Shown here: in pieces, positions 1 through 5,139 of the stretch
How positions within the stretch are numbered: the stretch's first letter is position 1
Layout of the letters: each line of letters starts with the position of its first letter
Origin: Candidatus Doudnabacteria bacterium RIFCSPHIGHO2_02_FULL_46_11
Lineage (GTDB): Bacteria; Patescibacteriota; Doudnabacteria; UBA920; 2-02-FULL-46-11
Assembly (NCBI GenBank): GCA_001779955.1
Contig: MFES01000003.1
Location: 1 to 6,694, forward strand
Direction: 5' to 3'
Length of the DNA stretch: 6,694 bases
Position numbers and translations under genes: made by a program
Notes under the pieces: model-generated
Databases searched by the model: none
What the model was told of the DNA's origin: nothing
What the model saw: only the letters and a program-made list of their open reading frames with translations

Positions 1-403
1 CCGTCATAGCCTTGGTAAGCCATTACCTTACCAACTAGCTGATGGGACGCAGGCCGTTTCTCAAGCGTATTGCTACTTTAACCGCTGCTCCGCAGCGGAA
101 ACTCCAAACCTCAACCCTCAACCCTCAAATAATCATCAAAATTCAAGCCTCAAAATTCAGATTTCTGAATTTGAAGTTTGGCGATTGAAGTTTATTTGGA
201 GTTTGAAGTTTGGATTTTGAAATTTCCGATGCGAAGCATCGGTACTATGGAGAATTGTCCAACCTTTCGGCTGGTTATGCTCCACTTGAGGTACGTTCCT
301 ACGTGTTACTCACCCGTTCGCCGGGGGTCTAAACCCCCTCGACTTGCATGTATAAGGCGCGCCGCCAACGTTCATCCTGAGCCAGGATCAAACTCTTCGA
401 TAA
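1..403 (-). rRNA. rrs: 16S ribosomal RNA, 5' part (3' part lies beyond the window)
   Basis: The reverse complement of 377-396 is the universal bacterial 16S start region (AGAGTTTGATCCTGGCTCAG). It is followed by further conserved blocks: GGATGAACGTTGGCGGC, ACATGCAAGTCGA, CGAACGGGTGAGTAAC and, near the window start, CATCAGCTAGTTGGTAAGGTAATGGC. Placing A8 of E. coli numbering at 396 puts the mature 5' end at about 403. The V1 hairpin is very short (a GGGGG/CCCCC stem), which is common in Candidate Phyla Radiation bacteria. The gene runs leftward off the window and only about the first 250 core nucleotides are seen. Its V2 region is expanded by a large insertion (separate entry). The 5' end is placed by homology, not by a processing signal. 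Confidence 0.97.
82..225 (-). repeat. Low-complexity, self-complementary insertion in the V2 region of the 16S gene
   Basis: In rRNA sense, the hairpin CCGATGCTTCGCATCGG (226-242) would be expected to lead straight into TTAAAGTAGCAATACGC (65-81). Instead 127 nt of AT-rich sequence (99-225) and a second 17-nt hairpin, CCGCTGCGGAGCAGCGG (82-98), intervene. The 127 nt consist of degenerate CAAACTTCAAACTCCAAAT-type units on one arm and GGGTTGAGGTTTGGAG-type units on the other. They meet at an apex TTCAG-AAAT-CTGAA, so the whole forms an imperfect hairpin with about 60-nt arms and many G-U pairs. By alignment it sits near helix 10 (roughly E. coli 190-220). It contains no ORF and no recognisable intron core. 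Whether it stays in the rRNA as an expansion segment or is removed cannot be told from sequence. Confidence 0.8.
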
Positions 404-665
404 TCCCCACACCAAACAAATATTTTGCTCCCGTTCACAAATCTTTAAATGAAATGAATCATCTTAAAAAAATCATGAAAAAAGTTTTACACTTCTGCGG
501 GTCGCAAATTATCGGAAAGATTTATACTTGTTGTGGTGTCGGGGACTGAAACAATTAAAGTAAAAGCTTAATGTCCGGACTGTAACGCGCGGACACTTCT
601 ACAATTCCTATTTCATAAACTTGCGCCGTATCATAGAAAGCGACACAGCCAAACTTCGACATATG

Positions 666-694
666 TATATAACCCATATGTAGGTTTCTGGCAA
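666..694 (-). promoter_or_regulatory. Candidate rRNA operon promoter
   Basis: On the minus strand, TTGCCA (694-689) is followed after exactly 17 nt by TATATA (671-666). Transcription would start near 659, about 255 nt before the mature 16S end. The -10 element is flanked by CATATG on both sides, giving an inverted repeat around it (659-665 and 675-681). It is the best promoter-like pair I found between the terminator at 955-978 and the 16S gene. Confidence 0.45.
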
Positions 695-750
695 ATCAAA
701 GATTTACCTGCCTAAATTTGCAAAACAAATTTTGGTAGGTTAATTGACTC

Positions 751-837
751 CCACACACTAAGAATTGACTTGCGTCACTTTAGTGTGTGGATTTAATCCA
801 TACACCAAAGTCGCGATAGCGAGTGATTGGTGCATGG
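751..837 (-). repeat. Two tandem related hairpins, each 11-bp stem and 18-nt loop
   Basis: Hairpin 1 has arms 751-761 (CCACACACTAA) and 780-790 (TTAGTGTGTGG), perfectly complementary. Hairpin 2 has arms 798-808 (CCATACACCAA) and 827-837 (TTGGTGCATGG), fully paired in minus-strand RNA with one G-U. Both are 11/18/11 nt, separated by 7 nt, and their left arms match at 9 of 11 positions. The right arm of hairpin 1 plus ATT can also pair with AAT plus the left arm of hairpin 2, so two mutually exclusive folds exist. The loops carry complementary TCACT (775-779) and AGTGA (822-826). They could be RNA structures of a leader or DNA sites; which is not known. Confidence 0.6.
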
Positions 838-954
838 GTGGTTCGATCACTTATTAAGTTGTCAAAGTACAGCAGTTAATTTTGATTGACCTATACGACT
901 TTACACCTACCCGTCCTTCGCCAAGGCTTCGGAGGGTTATCGCCTTTCGGCGAT

Positions 955-978
955 AAAAAAACACGAGCGGGACTCGTG
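955..978 (-). terminator. Strong intrinsic terminator, leftward
   Basis: Read on the minus strand, CACGAG-TCCCG-CTCGTG (978-962) is a perfect 6-bp GC-rich stem followed without a gap by seven U (961-955). It ends any transcript starting at the promoter at 1051-1079 after about 90 nt and insulates the 16S gene from it. Confidence 0.75.
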
Positions 979-1044
979 AAGTCCTAGCTACAAATTAGTT
1001 TTAAAGTGTTTGGCTTTTAAGGTCTCCTTTTCTTAACTGTTAGC
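955..1044 (-). ncRNA. Candidate small RNA or attenuated leader, about 90 nt
   Basis: The unit is defined by a good promoter (TTGACA-17-TAAGAT at 1079-1051) and the intrinsic terminator at 978-955. Between them there is no ATG, and a GGAGA-like stretch is not followed by a usable start codon, so a leader peptide is unlikely. Visible structure includes TTAA-GAA-AAGG-AGA-CCTT and possible pairing of GAAGCTA at the 5' end with TAGCT...CTTC just before the terminator stem. It matches no RNA family I recognise. It may instead be the attenuator of a long rRNA leader. Confidence 0.4.
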
Positions 1045-1050
1045 TTCAAT

Positions 1051-1079
1051 ATCTTAAAGGGTTTGTAACCCTGTGTCAA
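1051..1079 (-). promoter_or_regulatory. Promoter with an inverted repeat in the spacer
   Basis: On the minus strand, a perfect -35 TTGACA (1079-1074) and a -10 TAAGAT (1056-1051) are separated by exactly 17 nt. The spacer contains AGGGTT-TGT-AACCCT (1058-1072), a perfect 6-bp inverted repeat placed where a repressor would block polymerase. Predicted start is near 1044. It reads towards the 955-978 terminator and, beyond it, the 16S gene. Confidence 0.6.
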
Positions 1080-1092
1080 GACCGCTAAGGCC

Positions 1093-1131
1093 AAAAACTA
1101 CATTCAATACGCCAGTCGTGTGGCGTATTGA
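1093..1131 (-). terminator. Terminator of the ABC operon
   Basis: TCAATACGCC (1104-1113) and GGCGTATTGA (1122-1131) form a perfect 10-bp stem with an 8-nt loop, 30 nt downstream of the permease stop. On the minus strand the T5 run (1097-1093) comes about 7 nt after the stem, so the geometry is imperfect, but position and stem strength fit the end of this operon. Confidence 0.55.
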
Positions 1132-1160
1132 GCCCAGACAAATCTCTGCTCCGAAAGCTC

Positions 1161-1964
1161 TTAATCCAGAGTCAAAAGCCCTCGCTTTAACCTATGCTTA
1201 AAGCTTGTATACAAGAACCCTGCCGTTGCCGCGATATAAAAAACATTTAATAGGAAAGACATGACCAAATCGCGGGGGTTGACCGAGCCTTGGTAAATCA
1301 CCTGCCTCATACCTTCAAAAATGTAAGTTGTGGGCAGGGCGTAGGCAATAGTTTGAGCCCAAGACGGCAAAACGGAGACGGGATAATAAATGGCGGAGAA
1401 GGGTGAAATAGCCACGCTTAGCGTCCAGGCCATCGCCTGAAAACCGGTGCCAAACCTTAAAACCAAACCGGTAATGAAAAAACCAAGCCACCAGCCGCTG
1501 ATAATCAAAAGTCCCAAAAACGGCAGAAGATAAAAGCCGTAAAAGAAAATGTTGAAGTGATAAAGAATCGCGGCAAAAATTCCGGCCGTTAGCAAAGTAA
1601 GCATTGTTTTAATAACGCCAAGCAGCGTTAGGCCAAAAAGCCACTCTGAAATTTTCAAGGGTGAAATAAAGAAATGAAGCAAACTTCGATTCCATAAATC
1701 CTCAAGCACGCCAAAAGGCACCTCGCTCTGACTGCGATAAATTATATTCCAAAAAATTACGCCGGTAACCAGAGCAATAACCAAGGACGGCAAGCCAACA
1801 CCCCCGGAAAAAAGCTCCTGCAAATAGACGGCCGTTACGCCCCAAATAACCAAATCCAAAACCGGATGAACGAAAATTTCGCTGGAACGGTCGAAACTTC
1901 GGCGAACCAAATACCAATAACGCAACATCGCGCCGTAAACTCTATGCCAAGCAATTCTGGTCAT
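1161..1964 (-). CDS. ABC-2 type transporter permease subunit
   Basis: This 267-aa membrane protein should form the channel of an ABC-2 exporter together with the ATPase encoded immediately upstream. A cytoplasmic N-terminus rich in Arg and aromatic residues (about 1-30) is followed by about six hydrophobic segments, near 33-50, 57-76, 109-135, 140-168, 178-198 and 233-253. The LPTTYIFEGMRQ block (210-221) before the last membrane segment resembles the conserved LP-x-T-y-x-x-E-x-x-R stretch of ABC-2 permeases (PF01061/PF12698-like, DrrB type). It ends in a basic tail, KHRLKRG. Length is normal for the family. Its ATG overlaps the ATPase stop by 4 nt (ATGA), implying translational coupling. The substrate is not predictable; relatives export drugs, lipids, polysaccharides or peptides. 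Confidence 0.9.
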   Translation of the reverse strand: MTRIAWHRVYGAMLRYWYLVRRSFDRSSEIFVHPVLDLVIWGVTAVYLQELFSGGVGLPSLVIALVTGVIFWNIIYRSQSEVPFGVLEDLWNRSLLHFFISPLKISEWLFGLTLLGVIKTMLTLLTAGIFAAILYHFNIFFYGFYLLPFLGLLIISGWWLGFFITGLVLRFGTGFQAMAWTLSVAISPFSAIYYPVSVLPSWAQTIAYALPTTYIFEGMRQVIYQGSVNPRDLVMSFLLNVFYIAATAGFLYTSFKHRLKRGLLTLD

Positions 1965-2884
1965 TCAATTTGTCCCTTTCCGGACTTCGCGATATGTAAA
2001 AAATAATCTTCCAGAGTGGGCTTGGCGATGCTAATTTCCCCGTAATCAATTCCACGATCGGCCAAATCCTTTAAAAACCCGGGGATGAACTTTTCACTGA
2101 CATCAATTGTTAGATAGCGGCTGTCAACTTGATATTTTAAGTCCTTTTCCCGGCAATAATTAAACAGTTTTTCCCGACCGCTTGTTATCCATAGTTCAAT
2201 GTGGCTTATGTCCATGCTTTTAGCCAAATGCAAGGGTTTGTCGTCAGCCACAATTTTGCCGCGGTTAATAAAAATAACGCGGTCACAAAGCTCCTCTACC
2301 TCGGCCATGTTGTGAGAAGTGATTAAAACCGAGGTTTTAAATTTATCCCGCTCTTCCAATAAAAACATGCGGATGAACTGGGCAACCTCGGGGTCGAGCG
2401 ATGCCGTCGGCTCGTCGAGGAGCAGAATTTTAGGAAAATTAAGCATGGCCTTGGCCACATTGACGCGTGTTTTTTGGCCGGCGGAAAGGCTATAGATATG
2501 TTTGTTAAAAAGCTGGCTCAAATCGAAAATTTCGACAATTTTTTCAATTCTTTTTTTGCGGTCAGCGATATCGTAAAGATAACTTATATAAGTTAAGCAT
2601 TCCTTAACTGTCAGCCGGTAGGGTAAATCGACATAAGTGGAAGAAAAATTTACCTGCTCCAAAATTTCTTCTCGATTTCTAATTAAATCTTTGCCGAAAT
2701 AACTAATCTCGCCGCTGGTCAAAGTCAGCGCGCCGAGCAACATCTGCAAGGTTGTGGTTTTGCCGGCGCCGTTTGGGCCAAGCAAACCCAAAATCTCACC
2801 CTCTTCTAAACTGAAGGAAATGTTATCGACAGCCGTGAATTTTCCGAATTGCTTGGTTAAACTTTTAACTTCCAAAATTTTCAT
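1961..2884 (-). CDS. ABC transporter ATP-binding protein (DrrA/CcmA-like)
   Basis: This 307-aa cytoplasmic ATPase should drive the neighbouring ABC-2 permease. Motifs in order are Walker A GPNGAGKTT (36-44), signature LSAGQ (133-137), Walker B ILLLDEP (153-159) with the D-loop SLDP (162-165), and the switch histidine H191 in TSHN. The canonical Q-loop glutamine appears to be missing: the segment before LTV reads NFSSTYVDLPYR (79-90), with Ser or Thr where Gln is expected. The signature has Ala for the first Gly pair member (LSAGQ rather than LSGGQ). The C-terminal extension with PTLEDYFL (289-296) is typical of DrrA-type exporter ATPases. The ATG at 2884 is the only sensible start: it begins the KILEVKSLTKQFG strand and lies directly behind a TATAAT box. 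Confidence 0.93.
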   Translation of the reverse strand: MKILEVKSLTKQFGKFTAVDNISFSLEEGEILGLLGPNGAGKTTTLQMLLGALTLTSGEISYFGKDLIRNREEILEQVNFSSTYVDLPYRLTVKECLTYISYLYDIADRKKRIEKIVEIFDLSQLFNKHIYSLSAGQKTRVNVAKAMLNFPKILLLDEPTASLDPEVAQFIRMFLLEERDKFKTSVLITSHNMAEVEELCDRVIFINRGKIVADDKPLHLAKSMDISHIELWITSGREKLFNYCREKDLKYQVDSRYLTIDVSEKFIPGFLKDLADRGIDYGEISIAKPTLEDYFLHIAKSGKGQIE

Positions 2885-2892
2885 ACTTTGTA

Positions 2893-2898
2893 ATTATA
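2893..2898 (-). promoter_or_regulatory. -10 box of the ABC operon, giving a leaderless mRNA
   Basis: A perfect TATAAT on the minus strand ends 8 nt before the ATPase ATG. Transcription would start at about 2886-2884, so the mRNA would have essentially no 5' untranslated region. There is no Shine-Dalgarno sequence in front of the ATG. No good -35 is present at 16-18 nt spacing (best TGGTTA). Confidence 0.55.
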
Positions 2899-2927
2899 CT
2901 CCATAACCATTTTGCTTAACCATTAAC

Positions 2928-2956
2928 TTGATTTTTTATCAATTTTTCGCTACTAT
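2928..2956 (+). promoter_or_regulatory. Promoter of tRNA-Glu
   Basis: TTGATT (2928-2933), a 17-nt spacer and TACTAT (2951-2956) form a rightward promoter with a predicted start near 2963. A copy of the tRNA 5' end begins at 2966, so this is probably the original tRNA promoter, now separated from the intact tRNA by about 115 bp. It is divergent from the ABC operon promoter. Confidence 0.5.
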
Positions 2957-2964
2957 GCAGCGGC

Positions 2965-3091
2965 TGGTCCCATCGTTTCCTTCTTCGCTCTCGTTCAATG
3001 CTCGAGCTTCGCAGGACAAGCAGTGCTTCTAATTACGCTCACTGGCACTTCGCAGCCCCGCCAAGGCGGGACGTAGTAGTGGTCCCATCGT
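2965..3091 (+). repeat. Insertion of about 103 bp flanked by 12-bp direct repeats of the tRNA-Glu 5' end
   Basis: TGGTCCCATCGT occurs at 2965-2976 and again at 3080-3091, where it is the start of tRNA-Glu. The 103 nt between them are more GC-rich than the flanks and hold internal CTTCGCAG repeats (3007-3014 and 3048-3055), a GCTCGAGC palindrome and a CCCGCC-AA-GGCGGG hairpin next to the tRNA. CTTCGC...GCTCGAGCTTCGCAGGACAAGC-like sequence resembles dispersed extragenic repeats I associate with CPR genomes (from memory, not checked). The layout suggests a small non-coding element that entered the tRNA 5' end with target duplication and left the gene intact. Confidence 0.55.
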
Positions 3092-3155
3092 CTAATGGTT
3101 AGGACATCAGGTTTTCATCCTGAAAATACGGGTTCGATTCCCGTTGGGACTACCA
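3081..3155 (+). tRNA. tRNA-Glu (anticodon UUC)
   Basis: The acceptor arms are GGTCCCA (3081-3087) and TGGGACT (3144-3150... with one terminal G-U), followed by A73 and an encoded CCA (3153-3155). The D arm is GTCTAATGGTTAGGAC. The anticodon stem TCAGG/CCTGA encloses the loop TTTTCAT with anticodon TTC at 3114-3116. The T arm is CGGGTTCGATTCCCG. The 75-nt length and D-arm sequence fit bacterial tRNA-Glu. The 3' half doubles as the attachment site and antisense coding end of the recombinase that converges on it. Confidence 0.96.
3112..3155 (+). other. Chromosomal/element junction: attachment site in the tRNA-Glu 3' half
   Basis: The recombinase reading frame enters the tRNA from its 3' end and stops with TGA in the anticodon loop (3117-3115). 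Integrating elements commonly keep a functional tRNA by carrying its 3' part as the identity block of the attachment site, with the integrase gene next to it. The block is therefore expected to cover some or all of the anticodon loop to CCA. No second copy of this sequence is visible to the right in the window, so the other junction lies outside. The crossover dinucleotide cannot be located from one junction. Confidence 0.6.
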
Positions 3156-4632
3156 AATTAGATTTTTCTCCGTTATATTCCTGATTGAGCTTGTAAACAC
3201 TGGACAAAGTAGCGGTTCCAAACTTTCCCTCATTAAATTTTATCTTTTCCTTAGAAACTAATTTTTGAAAACGTAATTTGCTTGGGTAATCTGCTTCAAG
3301 CCAAGTTTGAGCAGAGGATCGAACGAATCCGAAGCAATAGTTTAAAGCTTCCTCCATATCAAATTCTTCTACCGCCTGCTCTTGCATAAGCTGGCGTTTT
3401 TTGTAAATGGTTTCATTTATCATTGCCTTTTGCTCCGTAAATTCCTCATCCGAATATCTACCAGCTCTATGAAATTCAAATATTTTCAAGCGTTCTTGTT
3501 CTAGTGAATCAACCTCTTTTCTTAGCCGAGTATTATTGTCGTAATATTGCTGATAATTTCCTTTCCAAGTGTCCAGCACCACAGACTTAAATAATTTTTC
3601 GTATTTGCCGCTTGGCGTAATTTCATTTAGATATTCCACAAATAACTGCTCAAATGTTTCTTTGGGAATTGACTGTGCTTTGGAACAATCTTGCTTAGCG
3701 TGATGATAGTACAGGTATTTTTTACCCTTACGGCCAGTTGAGGGGCTACCGGTAAGGGATTTATTGCAAACAGAGCATAGCACACCTCTTAGAGGGAACA
3801 GGGGGTTGTTGGCCGAGCGTGGTGCGATGTGGACGGATTCCTTGTAGCCTTCCTGACACTTGTTAAAAAGTTTCTTTGAGATAAGCGGTTCAAAGGTTCC
3901 TTCGTATTTACCCCACACATTAATTACTCCGCAGTAAACAGGATTTTTTATTATTTTTTCAATTAACTGATTATATGGTTTTTTGCCGCCTTTTGTTTTT
4001 AATCCTTTGGCAGTCAAAAATTCGGCTAAACTTTGATAAGTGTAAGTGCCTTTAGAATATTCCTCAAAGCCTAGACGGATTAAAGGGGCTGTTTCCGGTT
4101 CGGGAGCAATATTAGCCCCTTTATATCGCCGGTGATAGCCAAGCGGGGCAGGCCACTGCCAAATACCTTGTTTTACTCGTTCCAACATACCGCCTTTAGT
4201 TCGTTCAGTCCTTTGATTGTTATCGAATTCGGCTATTACGGATAGCATACCCTCGGTTAGTCTTCCAACAGACGAGCTATCAAAGACTTCAGTGGCTGAT
4301 TTTAACTCTACTCCCGAACGCTTTAAGATCGCCTTAACTGAAACATGATCGTCTTGGTTACGAGCGAACCTGTCAACTTTATAAACCAGGAAGTATCCAA
4401 TTTTATTTTTCTTATTCGTGACGAATAGTAAAGCCTTATTAAACTCTGTTCGGTCGATGGTTTTGGCTGATTCACCCATTTCAACATAAACTTTTACTAC
4501 CGTCATGTTTTGACGTTCAGCGTACTCTCTACAAATACGTTCCTGGCTTTCTAAACTCGTCCCATCTACTTGGTCTTTAGAAGATACTCGACAGTATATA
4601 ATGCAGCTTTTTGTTTCATTCACGCTTTGCAT
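3115..4632 (-). CDS. Large serine recombinase (site-specific integrase)
   Basis: This 505-aa protein should integrate and excise the element by double-strand exchange through a phosphoserine link to DNA. The N-terminal resolvase domain (about 9-150) has IYCRVSSKDQ with nucleophile S17, SLESQ (26-30), and KVDRFARN (85-92) with the conserved DR-x-x-R arginines. The Recombinase domain (about 155-265) includes PLGYHRRY and NPVYCG. A zinc ribbon has C286-x2-C289, H310/H311 replacing one usual Cys, and C316. A charged, probable coiled coil covers about 365-425. Residues 493-505 (LVVPTGIEPVFSG) are translated from the antisense of tRNA-Glu. The start at 4632 leaves the usual short lead before the first strand; there is no Shine-Dalgarno sequence. 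A 58-aa gene ends 16 nt upstream. Confidence 0.93.
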   Translation of the reverse strand: MQSVNETKSCIIYCRVSSKDQVDGTSLESQERICREYAERQNMTVVKVYVEMGESAKTIDRTEFNKALLFVTNKKNKIGYFLVYKVDRFARNQDDHVSVKAILKRSGVELKSATEVFDSSSVGRLTEGMLSVIAEFDNNQRTERTKGGMLERVKQGIWQWPAPLGYHRRYKGANIAPEPETAPLIRLGFEEYSKGTYTYQSLAEFLTAKGLKTKGGKKPYNQLIEKIIKNPVYCGVINVWGKYEGTFEPLISKKLFNKCQEGYKESVHIAPRSANNPLFPLRGVLCSVCNKSLTGSPSTGRKGKKYLYYHHAKQDCSKAQSIPKETFEQLFVEYLNEITPSGKYEKLFKSVVLDTWKGNYQQYYDNNTRLRKEVDSLEQERLKIFEFHRAGRYSDEEFTEQKAMINETIYKKRQLMQEQAVEEFDMEEALNYCFGFVRSSAQTWLEADYPSKLRFQKLVSKEKIKFNEGKFGTATLSSVYKLNQEYNGEKSNLVVPTGIEPVFSG

Positions 4633-4648
4633 AATTTAATACTATTAC

Positions 4649-4825
4649 TTAGTCAGAATTAAGCAATACCCTTGTTAGATTTTTGGAACCGTCTTTTTCT
4701 TTTGACCATTTCTCAAATGCCAGTTGGGCAAAACCCTTCATATTCTCAATAATTTCTAAAACAGCCTCATCTGATAGGTTGTTTAATTCGGGTTCAATTT
4801 TACGGGCTTGCTCAATAGATAACAT
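4649..4825 (-). CDS. Small acidic/basic protein encoded upstream of the recombinase
   Basis: This 58-aa ORF reads MLSIEQARKIEPELNN at its start and ends TRVLLNSD. It is soluble, mostly helical in appearance, with a charged middle (LSDEAVLEIIENMK) and FEKWSKEKDG. It ends 16 nt before the recombinase ATG on the same strand, so the two form an operon. Similar short genes sit next to serine recombinases in CPR genomes as far as I recall, but I cannot name a family. A role as recombinase partner, directionality factor or regulator is a guess from position alone. No Shine-Dalgarno sequence is present; a hairpin ends 3 nt before the ATG. Confidence 0.6.
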   Translation of the reverse strand: MLSIEQARKIEPELNNLSDEAVLEIIENMKGFAQLAFEKWSKEKDGSKNLTRVLLNSD

Positions 4826-5064
4826 AAAGCCAGCACCATTACTGATGCCGGCTTAGAAATAAAAAGAACGATAAAGCACGACAATCAATAAGATTGTTGA
4901 TGCGGTTATCGTTTCTGTTGCGTCTTGCTGTCGCCTTTAAAGGCCGTAAAGACAAAATCTAAGGCAGAATACCGGTTCCCAAAGCTTCCATGTCCGCATT
5001 ACATAACTATTCCCTTAAGAAGTTCACTATGTAACGCTATTCTTGAAAGTTTGCACTTATCTAA
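4826..5064 (-). promoter_or_regulatory. Hairpin-rich leader of the recombinase operon
   Basis: About 240 nt without a gene separate the putative start (near 5064) from the 58-aa ORF. In minus-strand RNA four structures follow one another: a 10-bp stem GCGTTACATA/TATGTAATGC (5037-4996) that pairs fully only on this strand through a G-U; GTCTT/AAGAC enclosing the palindrome CCTTTAAAGG (about 4922-4953); a three-tier hairpin AACGATAA/TTATCGTT enclosing GCA/TGC and CAATC/GATTG (4913-4867) followed by CTTTTTATTT, which resembles an intrinsic terminator; and GCCGGCA/TGCTGGC (4852-4829) ending 3 nt before the ATG. This suggests attenuation or translational control of integrase expression. Confidence 0.5.
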
Positions 5065-5070
5065 CTAATG

Positions 5071-5076
5071 ATTATA
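5071..5076 (-). promoter_or_regulatory. -10 box for the recombinase operon
   Basis: A perfect TATAAT on the minus strand predicts a start near 5064. At 17 nt spacing the -35 would be the weak CGTTTA (5099-5094), which overlaps the 5097-5111 palindrome. On the plus strand the same bases give TATAAG (5073-5078) with TTGCAC 16 nt upstream (5051-5056), so the site may work in both directions. A perfect TTGACA lies further upstream on the minus strand (5118-5113), but at 17 nt it is followed only by TACGTT. Confidence 0.4.
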
Positions 5077-5096
5077 AGGTTCTATGATTAACGTAA

Positions 5097-5111
5097 ACGA
5101 GAATTTCTCGT
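5097..5111. promoter_or_regulatory. Perfect 15-bp palindrome, candidate operator
   Basis: ACGAGAA-T-TTCTCGT has 7-bp perfect arms around one central base. It lies exactly in the spacer between a minus-strand TTGACA (5118-5113) and a weak -10, and overlaps the -35 position of the TATAAT at 5076-5071. It also sits upstream of the rightward promoter at 5140-5168. This is a typical place for a dimeric repressor that keeps integrase expression off. No repressor gene is visible in the window. Confidence 0.55.
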
Positions 5112-5139
5112 ATGTCAACCCTGTCATAAGTGGATAACA

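Larger units (their letters stand above)
404..954 (-). other. Gene-free 16S upstream region and leader
   Basis: No convincing protein gene or tRNA is visible here. From the 16S outward it holds: an imperfect pairing between 405-414 (CCCCACACCA) and 535-545 (TGGTGTCGGGG), which could close a leader domain just before the mature 16S end; a short TGTCCG/CGGACA hairpin at about 571-596; the candidate rRNA promoter at 666-694; a hairpin at 706-740 whose arms are ACCTGCC(T)AAATTTG and CAAATTT(T)GGTAGGT; and a pair of matched 40-nt hairpins at 751-837. Next to the 955-961 run is a GAAA-loop hairpin at 939-954 (minus sense ATCGCC-GAAA-GGCGAT). I see no clear boxA antitermination motif. Confidence 0.5.

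Noticed and set aside
178..549. 123-codon open frame on the plus strand
   Set aside because: It lies antisense to the 16S 5' end and its insertion; the peptide is low-complexity and arises from conserved rRNA sequence.
832..856. T-box-like GGGTGGTTCGATC on the plus strand, also similar to a tRNA T arm
   Set aside because: No specifier domain, no downstream plus-strand gene and no acceptor stem; the resemblance covers only about nine bases.
1702..1917. 71-codon minus-strand open frame inside the permease gene
   Set aside because: It is a different frame within a well-supported ABC-2 permease.
4867..4913. CRISPR-like or integron attC repeat
   Set aside because: The hairpin is single-copy in the window, with no repeat-spacer pattern and no attC core motifs.
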